Below are positions 26,273 through 34,251 of a stretch of DNA of 64,000 bases, piece by piece (the stretch's first letter is position 1; each line of letters opens with the position of its first letter). Position numbers and translations under genes: made by a program. Origin of the DNA: Spirosoma luteum DSM 19990 (GTDB taxonomy: Bacteria; Bacteroidota; Bacteroidia; Cytophagales; Spirosomataceae); assembly GCF_000374065.1 (NCBI RefSeq), contig NZ_KB893245.1, positions 248,001 to 312,000 of the forward strand, read 5' to 3'. The notes below the pieces were generated by a model. The model worked only from the letters and a program-made list of their open reading frames with translations, made no database searches and had not been told where the DNA came from.

Positions 26273-27670
26273 TTATTTGGTTACCTTATCGGCGGTCTTG
26301 CTAAACCAGTCGCCGATGTCGTCAACAACTTTACTGGTTTCTTTCTTCACATCATCGAATGTATTGGAAGTAGCCCGCTGCACCTTGTAGTAAGCGTCGG
26401 ACAACTGGCTGCGCTTATCCTGTAGGTCTTTAACCATGTCTTCACGCTTTTTCTTGTCCCGACGGCTTTCGTCTTTTACATCCTGCTTTACTTCGGACAG
26501 TTTTTGATCAATCTTGTCCATCTGAGACGAGATTTTGTCGCCTAAATCACGACGGTCCCGGTCAGATGACTGGTTGTTGGATTGATTACCAGTGTTGCTA
26601 TTATTCTGACGGTAGTTCTGATTCGAGTTATCGTTCCGGTCGTTGTTGTCCCGACGGCTACCCGACATGTTGCTGTAATCACCCTGACGGCTGTTATCGC
26701 GGCTGTCGGAAGAGTAATTATTCTGGCTGTTAGTACGATTGGATGAATTGTCCCGGTTATCCATCTGACGATTGTTCCGGTCGTTGTTCATGTTCCGGTT
26801 ATCGCGATTGTTGTTCCGGTCGTTGTTCATGTTCTGGTCATCACGACTACTGTTCTGGTTTGAATCGTAACTACGATTGTCACGGTTGTCCATCTGCCGG
26901 TTATCGTTCATGCTGCCACTGTTGCGGTTAGAATAACCATCATTACGGTAGGAATCCCGATTGTTGTTAGACTGATTATCGTACCGGTTGTTGTACGAAT
27001 TCTGGTCGTTGTTCATGTTCCGGTCATTGTACGAGCGGTCATTGCTGTACGAATTCCGGGAGTCCCGATCATTATATTGGCTGTTCTGACTGTTGTTCGA
27101 GTACCGATCATTGGACTGGCGATCATCGTACGAACGGTTGCTGTTGTTAGACGAATTGCGGCTGTTGTCGTACCGGTCGTTATATGAATTTCGCTGATCG
27201 TACGACTGGTTATCGTAGCGGTCGGTGTTCATGCTACGGTCGTCGTAATACCGGCTATCATACGACCGGCTGGTATTGCTGTACCGATCACTATTGTAAT
27301 AAGGATTCTGACGATCACCCGACCGGTAGGGGTTATTGTAGGTACCACTCCGATAACTCATCCGGCTCCCCTGGTCACCCGAGTTGCTATAAGGGTTCCG
27401 GTACGAACTGCTGTTGCGTGAGTTATTACTGTTATACCGCGAGTTGTTACTACTCATTCGCTCGTCATCGTCGGTACGATTTCGACGGTTGAATATCCTG
27501 TCCGCCTGATTATCGGCCGTGTTGCGTGATTCGCTGTTGCGATCCCGCTGTACAATGTCTTCCCTGCTGTTCTGTGAGTTTCCGTACAGCCAGCGCTCTG
27601 TTGATGCGCAGGATGATAAACTGGCCATTGCTGCCAGTAAAGCGCCTGCTGCCCATATTTTCCTTTTCAT
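26273..27670 (-). CDS. Asn/Ser/Arg/Asp/Tyr-rich lipoprotein with a coiled-coil end
   Basis: A 465-residue lipoprotein of unusual composition. The signal peptide ends in the lipobox LSSC (Cys21). From about residue 28 to 365 the chain is almost only Asn, Ser, Arg, Asp, Tyr and Gln, in irregular short units such as NNDRNNRDNRN and YDNQSYDQR, with hardly any hydrophobic residue apart from Tyr and Met. About 95 charged, helical residues follow (DKISSQMDKIDQKLSEVKQD to the end), which look like a coiled coil. I do not recognise a family. An anchored, disordered, possibly adhesive or condensate-forming surface chain is inferred. It has its own terminator. Antisense Cys-rich frames are artefacts of its codon repeats. 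Confidence 0.8.
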   Translation of the reverse strand: MKRKIWAAGALLAAMASLSSCASTERWLYGNSQNSREDIVQRDRNSESRNTADNQADRIFNRRNRTDDDERMSSNNSRYNSNNSRNSSSYRNPYSNSGDQGSRMSYRSGTYNNPYRSGDRQNPYYNSDRYSNTSRSYDSRYYDDRSMNTDRYDNQSYDQRNSYNDRYDNSRNSSNNSNRSYDDRQSNDRYSNNSQNSQYNDRDSRNSYSNDRSYNDRNMNNDQNSYNNRYDNQSNNNRDSYRNDGYSNRNSGSMNDNRQMDNRDNRSYDSNQNSSRDDQNMNNDRNNNRDNRNMNNDRNNRQMDNRDNSSNRTNSQNNYSSDSRDNSRQGDYSNMSGSRRDNNDRNDNSNQNYRQNNSNTGNQSNNQSSDRDRRDLGDKISSQMDKIDQKLSEVKQDVKDESRRDKKKREDMVKDLQDKRSQLSDAYYKVQRATSNTFDDVKKETSKVVDDIGDWFSKTADKVTK

Positions 27671-27799
27671 AACGTTGTATAATTTAATGATAAACTAACT
27701 TGTTTGTCAAAGTTGCTTTAGCCTATATAACTAATGAAGTAAGGCAAATGTTAGTATTTTATCCGTAAAGGAAGGGGGTTTTACTGTTGGTCTTACCGG

Positions 27800-28420
27800 T
27801 CAATGATAGAACGGATAAGCAGGGTGAGCGATGCTAAAAGCACCGTAATGACCATGATGGCTAATGCTGATAGGTAGGCTGACGGTTTCCTGTAACGAGT
27901 TTTTAATGACCAGAGCAGGGAGGCCATTTTTATCGCTGAAAACCTGCAATTCCTTATCTGCAACGGACGAAACCGCAGCGTAGTGTTCCAGAAGGCTAGT
28001 ACGAAGCTGGGTAGACTGGTGCTGATTATCAGCACGTTCAAATAGAATAACTACTTGTTCGGGAATGGGGAGTTGGTTTGCAGGAAAGGCTACACTGGCA
28101 ATGTAATTCGGCGTAATCAACGATCTGGTCCGGTATTCTTCTTCATACACCACGAATCCTTCGGCGGCTTCATCGGACCACGTTGTGAGGGTACAGCTTA
28201 TTTTTTTTGGGTTGAAAACGCGCTTCCCCGTTTTCCGGGTGGTTGCTTTGTAGGCACTTTCCTTCATACTCCATAGTAGCCAAACCAGGCATTCCGGGTC
28301 AATGGCGCTCTGGATAAGCTGCTGTTCGGACGGGGTAAATAACTTATTCAGAAACCCTTTCCGCTGCCAGTTACTTTCCCGTTTTGCCTGCGCCCGATCA
28401 ACAATGTCGTTGCCAATCAT
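27800..28420 (-). CDS. 4'-phosphopantetheinyl transferase (cluster-specific)
   Basis: Transfers the phosphopantetheine arm from CoA to a carrier protein. The 206-residue protein shows the family motifs GNDIVD (Mg-binding Asp residues) at the start and WSMKESAYKA at about residue 49-58, whose Glu and Lys are catalytic. It is the last gene of the eight-gene polyketide operon and overlaps the ACP gene by 4 bp, so the adjacent ACP is its obvious substrate. The C-terminal third (about 120-206) is poorly conserved. Confidence 0.88.
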   Translation of the reverse strand: MIGNDIVDRAQAKRESNWQRKGFLNKLFTPSEQQLIQSAIDPECLVWLLWSMKESAYKATTRKTGKRVFNPKKISCTLTTWSDEAAEGFVVYEEEYRTRSLITPNYIASVAFPANQLPIPEQVVILFERADNQHQSTQLRTSLLEHYAAVSSVADKELQVFSDKNGLPALVIKNSLQETVSLPISISHHGHYGAFSIAHPAYPFYH

Positions 28421-28674
28421 TTGGCCGCTAACTTTTCCTGGATAATATCAATGGCGGTTCCTACTGTGAGCATCTTCTCCATCGACTCATTGTCAATTTC
28501 GATGTCGTAGGCTTCCTCCACATCCAGGGCAATGTCGACCAGGTTAGCCGAGTTAATCTTTAAATCCCGGATAAAATCGGTTGCTTCTGTTACGTGCTCA
28601 AATGCCTGCTCATCCTGAACGTAGGGTTTCACAATTGTTTTGAGGGCAGTAATCAATTCGTCTTTTGTCTGCAT
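28417..28674 (-). CDS. Acyl carrier protein of the polyketide operon
   Basis: An 85-residue acyl carrier protein distinct from the housekeeping AcpP at 49.5 kb. The attachment serine is Ser42 in INSANLVDI; the usual DSL is NSA here, which may mark recognition by its own partner enzymes. Four helices are predicted from the pattern of hydrophobic residues. It lies 7 bp after the ketosynthase stop and overlaps the phosphopantetheinyl transferase gene. Its job is probably to carry the growing acyl chain before handover to the type III PKS. Confidence 0.9.
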   Translation of the reverse strand: MQTKDELITALKTIVKPYVQDEQAFEHVTEATDFIRDLKINSANLVDIALDVEEAYDIEIDNESMEKMLTVGTAIDIIQEKLAAK

Positions 28675-28681
28675 TGTCTGT

Positions 28682-29953
28682 TTAGGCTAGAAACTTTTTT
28701 AAAAGTATACACGCATTTACGTCGCCAAAACCAAAGTTGGCTTTTGCTATGATCGTAATTTCTTTTCGAATGGATTGCTGAGGAATCCGGCTGACATCAA
28801 TTTGAGCGGAAATATCCGGGTGACTGTCTTCCGAATTGATGGACGGATAAATAAACCCGTTATACAATTCCAGCACCGAAGCCACGCACTCGATACTGCC
28901 GGCGGCACTCAGGCAATGGCCCACCATTGATTTGAGCGAGTTAACATAAGGAAAATCGCCACCCTGGCGCTGCAGAGCTTCGCACCAGGCAGTCACTTCG
29001 GCCGGGTCTTTTATCGTTGCCGTCAAATGACCGTCTATTACATCAACTTCGTCGGCCCGGACGCCTGCCTGCACCAAAGCTGTTTCGATGCATTTTCTGA
29101 CGGCCACCGGGTTGGGTGCGGTCATGGTTCCGCCTGCCCGCTGACCACCGGAGTTCATATGCCCGCCCAGTACTTCAGCATAAATGGTTGCCTTCCGTTC
29201 CTGCGCACTTTCCAGCGATTCCAGCACCAGCGCACCCGCACCACTGCCGGGTACAAAGCCGCTGGCGCTGGCACTAAGCGGCCTCGATGCCCGTTCGGGG
29301 TCCTCGTTGTACTGATAGGGAAGTACGCGCATGGCATCGAATCCACCCCAGATGTATGGGCCGTGGTCGCTGCAACTACCGGCCAGCATCCGTTTGGCCG
29401 AGCCGCTGGCTATTCGTTCGTAAGCCAAAAGTAGGGCTTCGGTACCCGTAGCGCAGGCGGAAGAGTTGGCACTAATCTGGTTACCGCAGCCGGTCATACC
29501 GGTCAGGTAGGCACTTACCCCACTGGTCATGATTTGAAGCACCACCGTACTGCCCAGCCGCCGAACCTGCCCCTCATCGACCTTGTAAATAGATTCCCGA
29601 AATTTATCGACGCTCAACATACCGGTCCCGAAAATAATGCCCGAATCCCAGTCCGGCTCATCGGTGGCCGTTGGAAGGCCAGCGTTATGCCAGGCCTCCA
29701 TACCCGCCATAACCCCGTAGATTATGCCACTACTGTTGAGTCCTCTGAGCTGTAAATCAGTGAAGTATTGCTGCTTGTGCGCTTCGGTAACGGGGGGGAT
29801 ACCGCCTACCTGACAGGCGAATTTTAAATCGGCTAATTCCTGATGAAAGGTAATACCACTCTTTCCGGTTTCGATAGCCTCCAGGAAGGCGGGAACGCCT
29901 ACACCATTGGGCGATACGACGCCCAGACCGGTAACAACAACCCGATTACGCAT
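28682..29953 (-). CDS. Beta-ketoacyl-ACP synthase of the polyketide operon
   Basis: Condensing enzyme of the KAS I/II type, 423 residues. The triad is complete: Cys167 in SSACATG, His309 in IDGHLTATIKDP and His346 in KSMVGHCLSAAG. The stretch around His309 departs from the common NTHGT motif, which marks it as a specialised enzyme rather than FabF, which is encoded at 49.9 kb. Its start overlaps the dehydratase gene by 8 bp. It probably elongates the acyl-ACP starter for the type III PKS. Confidence 0.92.
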   Translation of the reverse strand: MRNRVVVTGLGVVSPNGVGVPAFLEAIETGKSGITFHQELADLKFACQVGGIPPVTEAHKQQYFTDLQLRGLNSSGIIYGVMAGMEAWHNAGLPTATDEPDWDSGIIFGTGMLSVDKFRESIYKVDEGQVRRLGSTVVLQIMTSGVSAYLTGMTGCGNQISANSSACATGTEALLLAYERIASGSAKRMLAGSCSDHGPYIWGGFDAMRVLPYQYNEDPERASRPLSASASGFVPGSGAGALVLESLESAQERKATIYAEVLGGHMNSGGQRAGGTMTAPNPVAVRKCIETALVQAGVRADEVDVIDGHLTATIKDPAEVTAWCEALQRQGGDFPYVNSLKSMVGHCLSAAGSIECVASVLELYNGFIYPSINSEDSHPDISAQIDVSRIPQQSIRKEITIIAKANFGFGDVNACILLKKFLA

Positions 29954-30419
29954 GTGATTTCGACTTCATCATACCGGCAATGGTGCCCCGGCATACCAGC
30001 TCATCCTTATCGTTTAGCATCTCTACTCTACATTTCAACTTATGAAACCGGAAAAAGTCTTTCGTTGACCGAACCGTAACGGTTTCGCCGGGGAAAACGG
30101 GCTTGTAGAAATCAATCTGCGTGGCGGTCAGGGCGATTTCCAGTTCGTCGGTTGGGGCGTCATTCAGCAAAAAAATACCCAGACAAACGACACCAATTTG
30201 CGCCATTACCTCCGTCAGGATAACACCGGGTGTAACGGGCATTTGGCTAAAGTGCCCGGCATAAAAAGACGAATCGGCTGGAAAAGTATACTGTCCTTCC
30301 ACGCCATTCTCTGTAACAGATTGCAGGGAGTCAACAAACAAAAAAGGTTTGCCGTAGGGTAATTTCGAGAGGATATGGTCAAATGGCTGCACGTATAGTT
30401 TATTGGAGATGCTCGCCAC
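29946..30419 (-). CDS. FabZ-like 3-hydroxyacyl-ACP dehydratase
   Basis: Hot-dog-fold dehydratase of 157 residues. The active-site pair is His56 (AGHFSQMPVTPG) and Glu70 (ILTEVMAQ), both present and properly spaced for FabZ. It overlaps the enoyl reductase gene by 20 bp and the ketosynthase gene by 8 bp. It should dehydrate 3-hydroxyacyl chains on the cluster ACP. No ketoreductase is encoded in the operon, so a housekeeping FabG must supply its substrate. Confidence 0.9.
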   Translation of the reverse strand: MASISNKLYVQPFDHILSKLPYGKPFLFVDSLQSVTENGVEGQYTFPADSSFYAGHFSQMPVTPGVILTEVMAQIGVVCLGIFLLNDAPTDELEIALTATQIDFYKPVFPGETVTVRSTKDFFRFHKLKCRVEMLNDKDELVCRGTIAGMMKSKSHA

Positions 30420-31197
30420 CGTTGACCGGAATTACGGTACCGTTAATCCAGGCGGCTTCGTCTTTACAGAGTAAATAAACGACGTTCGCCACATCGTCGG
30501 GTGTGGTTAGGCGAGCCATTGGGTTTCGTTGCCGACTGTGCGCCAGCAACGTATCGTGACCCGGAATCATGCGTAGCGAATCTGTATTGGTAACCCCTGC
30601 CATGATGCAGTTTGCTCGAATACCTAAAGGAGCCATCTCCAGCGCAATACTCCTTGAAATAGCTTCTAGGGCCGCTTTAGCCGCCGAAACGGCTGCGTAG
30701 TTCTTCCAGGCTTTCGTGCTTCCCTCACTGGTGAAGCTAATAATACGGGCGTCGGGGGCAAACATATGTTCCATTACCAGCGCTTTTGTCCAATCGTACA
30801 AACTAATGGCCATCGCGTCGATGGTTAACTGAAAATCGTCGTGCTGGAGGCTCGGTTTCTCCTGGGCCAGCATTGGTTTCAAATTACCCTTGGCGATGCT
30901 GTGAATTAACGCCCTAATTTTCCCCTGCTCCCCCATCCGGTTGCGCAAATCGGCCATGATGGCAGTCCGCTTATCGGCATTGGTCGCATCCACGTTGACA
31001 TCAATGCATTGAATACCTTCCGCTGCCATCTGACTGAATGCCCTTTCTACGTCGGGGAGGTCCGCTTTTCGGGTTCGGTGCACGATGCACAGATTCATGC
31101 CGTGCCGTGCCAGCTTCTGCGCCGTTGCAAGGCCCAATCCTTTACTACCGCCCAGGATAATGGCCCAATAATTGTGTTGACCAAATTCGGTTACCAT
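30400..31197 (-). CDS. FabL/FabI-type enoyl-ACP reductase (SDR)
   Basis: Short-chain dehydrogenase of 265 residues with enoyl-reductase features. The nucleotide site is LGGSKGLGLA (15-24). HSIAKG (99-104) resembles the FabI HSIA word. The catalytic pair Tyr167-x6-Lys174 (NYAAVSAAKAALEA) has the spacing of enoyl reductases rather than the Yx3K of FabG. The C-terminal part (GVTNTDSLR, NPMARLTTPDDVANVVYLLC) recalls Bacillus FabL. I choose the ATG at 31197 because it overlaps the PKS stop (ATGGTAA). A ketoreductase role cannot be excluded without assay. Confidence 0.85.
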   Translation of the reverse strand: MVTEFGQHNYWAIILGGSKGLGLATAQKLARHGMNLCIVHRTRKADLPDVERAFSQMAAEGIQCIDVNVDATNADKRTAIMADLRNRMGEQGKIRALIHSIAKGNLKPMLAQEKPSLQHDDFQLTIDAMAISLYDWTKALVMEHMFAPDARIISFTSEGSTKAWKNYAAVSAAKAALEAISRSIALEMAPLGIRANCIMAGVTNTDSLRMIPGHDTLLAHSRQRNPMARLTTPDDVANVVYLLCKDEAAWINGTVIPVNGGEHLQ

Positions 31198-32243
31198 CGT
31201 AGCAAAACGCGCTGTGCCGAAAAGCCCGGCCCAAAACTGAGCATAAGCCCGTACGTATCGGTAGGACATCCTTTGTCCATGAATTGTTCTAACACATACA
31301 GGACTGTTGCGCTGGACATATTGCCGTATTTTCGTAAAACATCCTTCGTTTCGTCAATGTTCTTGCCCATTTTGCCAAAAATGTCCTGTACTACTTCTAC
31401 GATCTTCCGCCCGCCGGGGTGGAAAATAAGGTGATCAATGGATTCGATGGTGAGCTGGTTTTTTTCCAGAAAAGGATAAATAATAGCCGGGAAATGTTCG
31501 GCAATGGTATCCGTCACGGCTTTGTCCAGAATCATCTGCAAGCCGGTGTTACTGAGGCCAAAACCCATCATGTGGGTAGCCTCGTAAAAGTGGTACATAT
31601 CTTCGGCTACCACTTCCGGTCCGGCATCCTCTTCATGCGATGACAGGAGAACACAGGCGGCACCGTCGCCAAATATGGCTGCGCTCACGACGTTGGCCAT
31701 CGAATAATCGTCCAGTTGGAAGGTGGCCGTTGGGGACTCGACCGCTATCAATGCAGCCCGCTTGCCGGGATTGGCTTTCAGGAAATTCTTGGCGTAAATA
31801 ATCCCCGACACTCCAGCCGCGCACCCCATTTCGGTAACGGGAAGCCGGACCACATCCTGCCGCATCTGTAAGTTGTTAATCAGGTACGCATCCAGCGATG
31901 GAATCATAATGCCGGTACAGCTGACGGTAATCAGGTAATCGATATCCGTCAGTTTCCACGTCGTTTTTGCCAGCGCACTTTTCAGTGCTTCCTCGCCCAG
32001 TTTAATGGCTTCACGGGCGTAAATGGCGTTTTTCTCGGCGAACGTGGTTTGGGAAAAAACCTCTTCCGGGCTCATGACCGAATACCGCCGGTCGACAGCC
32101 GCATTTTCAAATATCTTCTTTACTTTCCGCTGAAACCGGCTGTCCTGCCCGGCTAGCCAAACATCCAGAAAGGGTAAAATATCACTTGTATCCCGCCAAT
32201 GTTGAGGTAATGCTTTCGCTACTGCTGTAATTCGTACACTCAT
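31191..32243 (-). CDS. Type III polyketide synthase (chalcone/stilbene synthase family)
   Basis: Homodimeric ketosynthase of 350 residues that extends an acyl starter with malonyl-CoA and cyclises it without a carrier protein. The triad is intact: Cys141 (MGCAAGVSG), His275 (IFHPGGRK) and Asn308 (YGNMSSAT). The C-terminal GFGPG-like loop is SFGPGFS. The ATG at 32243 is chosen because it overlaps the methyltransferase stop (ATGA); the longer frame adds 14 doubtful residues. Its place beside fatty-acid-type enzymes suggests a fatty acyl starter and an alkylresorcinol, alkylpyrone or related product. Confidence 0.95.
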   Translation of the reverse strand: MSVRITAVAKALPQHWRDTSDILPFLDVWLAGQDSRFQRKVKKIFENAAVDRRYSVMSPEEVFSQTTFAEKNAIYAREAIKLGEEALKSALAKTTWKLTDIDYLITVSCTGIMIPSLDAYLINNLQMRQDVVRLPVTEMGCAAGVSGIIYAKNFLKANPGKRAALIAVESPTATFQLDDYSMANVVSAAIFGDGAACVLLSSHEEDAGPEVVAEDMYHFYEATHMMGFGLSNTGLQMILDKAVTDTIAEHFPAIIYPFLEKNQLTIESIDHLIFHPGGRKIVEVVQDIFGKMGKNIDETKDVLRKYGNMSSATVLYVLEQFMDKGCPTDTYGLMLSFGPGFSAQRVLLRW

Positions 32244-32953
32244 AGGTTTTTTATAATCCATTGATAGCGAAACGCCCATCGCCAATTGATACTGTACTCG
32301 TTCAGATGCAGTTGTCTGGAATAGTTCTCTAAGTCCGCCCGCTTGAACCCCCGAAGAATTGATGTTAGTCCGTCTTCTCTGGACATTCTATTTAGTCCAA
32401 AAACGAAGCAGATGAGTTGAAATAATCGGTACGGAATCGGACTCCGTTGCAGGTCATTGATAACTACGCCCAGCGTAGCTTGTTCCGACAATAATTTCAT
32501 CAGGGCCAAAATAGCATCGTCCGAAAAATGGTGCAGGGTCAGGGTACATACGGCAATGTCATACTGTACCGCTGTAAAGGCTTCGCTGAAAACGTCCTGC
32601 ACCCGGTAGGTTATCGAGGGGTACTCGGTAGAACAGGCTTCGGCATGGCGGATTGTAAACGGATTAGCATCGATGCCCAAAACCGATACAGTCCGGTTTT
32701 CCTTCCGGGCAAAGTCCGCAATAGCGCGGCACATATCTCCATTGCCACAACCGATATCCAGGATAGAAACGGGTTTATCGTTCGGCTGGTTTTTGAGCAG
32801 GACCTTTATGCCATCCAGCGTAATTTTGTTGCCACCCAGCCATTGGTTAATCTCGGCAATTTTATCCAGAGCCTCCTTCAGTTCGTTGCCTTCCATCGAG
32901 AAATCATCCATTATTTCTTCTCTGGACGTGCGGTGTGCGGTATTCAATGCCAT
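32240..32953 (-). CDS. Class I SAM methyltransferase of the polyketide operon
   Basis: S-adenosylmethionine-dependent methyltransferase of 237 residues. SAM motif I is ILDIGCGNGDMCRAIADF (about 71-88), followed by an acidic motif II region (VLGIDANPF) and CTLTLHHFSDD. A second ATG 14 codons in (MDDFSMEGN) is an alternative start. It overlaps the PKS gene by 4 bp. By analogy with Streptomyces srs and Bacillus bps operons it probably methylates the phenolic or pyrone hydroxyl of the PKS product, although those enzymes belong to another methyltransferase family. Confidence 0.88.
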   Translation of the reverse strand: MALNTAHRTSREEIMDDFSMEGNELKEALDKIAEINQWLGGNKITLDGIKVLLKNQPNDKPVSILDIGCGNGDMCRAIADFARKENRTVSVLGIDANPFTIRHAEACSTEYPSITYRVQDVFSEAFTAVQYDIAVCTLTLHHFSDDAILALMKLLSEQATLGVVINDLQRSPIPYRLFQLICFVFGLNRMSREDGLTSILRGFKRADLENYSRQLHLNEYSINWRWAFRYQWIIKNL

Positions 32954-32994
32954 TCGATTCGTCTAAATAATGAGCTAATGTTCATCGCGGCTTA

Positions 32995-34140
32995 CTAAGC
33001 GGCCACCAGTGGATTTCCGTGCGTTTGTTTAATAATAAGCGGTAATATTCCCGGCGTTAGCTGCACCCCCTTCATCACGAGTGACGTAGCGAAAGGCGAC
33101 TGTAATACATATTGTAGGGCCCGCCCGGCGGTTAGTCGTTTATTAAATTCATGCGTCCAGGCAAGGGTATATTGTTTCTCCAGCGTTGCCCGGTCAATCG
33201 TGACCCAGTCAAAGGAATGGGGCTGGTAATGCATTTCAATCAATTCGGCCAGGATTTTGGCACTGTGAATGGCCATTGCCATGCCATTCCCGCAAAGCGG
33301 ATGGATTAGCCCGGCAGTGTCGCCACTCATCAGCACGTGGTTTTCGACGGGCTGTTTTTTGGCAAACGAAAGCTGACTGATGACCAGTGGCTTGTCAAAC
33401 AGCGGGGTAGCACTGGCGAAAAAACGATTCAGAAAAGGATTTTTTCGGAGTACCCGCTCCTGGAATTCGGCTACATTTTTATACTGCTTAAAACTGCTGT
33501 AGTGGGCCAGATAACAGGCATTCACGATGCCCTCTTCCACCTGACTCAATCCGCAGTACCCACCCTCGAAATTATGGAGCGATACCTGATCATTGGGAAT
33601 ATCAGCCCGGTAGTGGGCTTTAACGCCCAGCCAGGGCGAGGCCTGGTGCATGAATGCCCGGTTTAACTGCTTATCCAGCAATGACCGTTTTCCGTAGGCC
33701 CCGATAACCAGATTTGCCGTGTAGGTTTCATTACCTGATGTAGTGACGGTAAACTGATTATCCTCAAACTGAACGGCTTCTGCCTGAGTCTGCAAAACTC
33801 GTACACCCGAAAGAAGCGCCTTTTGGTACAAAAAATCATCAAGCCGATACCGGCTCACACCGAATCCGCCCAGAGGTAGTTTACTTTCTACTGATTTCCC
33901 GGAGACCGTGCTCAATTGAAAGCGATTGATTCGGGAAGGGCCGAGTTCATCGACTGATACACCTAACTGCTCAAGATAAGGAAGTACCTCGTTAGAGACG
34001 TATTCGCCACAGACTTTATGATGCGGATAGGCCTGCTTCTCGACCAGGATTACCCGAAATTTCTTTTGGGAAAGATGAATACCCGCTACCAGTCCCGCCA
34101 GTCCACCACCAATAATAATAACGTCGGCATTACACGGCAT
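32995..34140 (-). CDS. FAD-dependent monooxygenase/reductase of the polyketide operon
   Basis: Flavoprotein of 381 residues, first gene of the operon. The Rossmann motif is IIIGGGLAGLVAGIHL (8-23), with a KVCGEYVS word like geranylgeranyl-reductase-type flavoproteins and the FAD ribityl motif MSGDTAGLIHPLCGNGMAMA near residue 280. Its likely task is ring hydroxylation to a quinone or reduction of a side chain. It lies 41 bp before the methyltransferase, the only real gap in the first seven genes, so a common promoter upstream of 34140 is likely. Confidence 0.88.
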   Translation of the reverse strand: MPCNADVIIIGGGLAGLVAGIHLSQKKFRVILVEKQAYPHHKVCGEYVSNEVLPYLEQLGVSVDELGPSRINRFQLSTVSGKSVESKLPLGGFGVSRYRLDDFLYQKALLSGVRVLQTQAEAVQFEDNQFTVTTSGNETYTANLVIGAYGKRSLLDKQLNRAFMHQASPWLGVKAHYRADIPNDQVSLHNFEGGYCGLSQVEEGIVNACYLAHYSSFKQYKNVAEFQERVLRKNPFLNRFFASATPLFDKPLVISQLSFAKKQPVENHVLMSGDTAGLIHPLCGNGMAMAIHSAKILAELIEMHYQPHSFDWVTIDRATLEKQYTLAWTHEFNKRLTAGRALQYVLQSPFATSLVMKGVQLTPGILPLIIKQTHGNPLVAA

Positions 34141-34251
34141 CAGCGGGTGGCTTTATAGAGTAAAGTCTGGTTTTGCTGCTAACAAACTGTCAAGGTAACA
34201 TGTTCAGGTGATTCTTTCGGCAGCTATGAAAAAGCAGAACCGATAAATTCC

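Noticed and set aside
26743-27492. Cys-rich plus-strand frames resembling metallothionein or antimicrobial peptides
   Set aside because: They are antisense to the Asn/Arg/Ser codon repeats of the lipoprotein gene; the Cys pattern follows from those codons.
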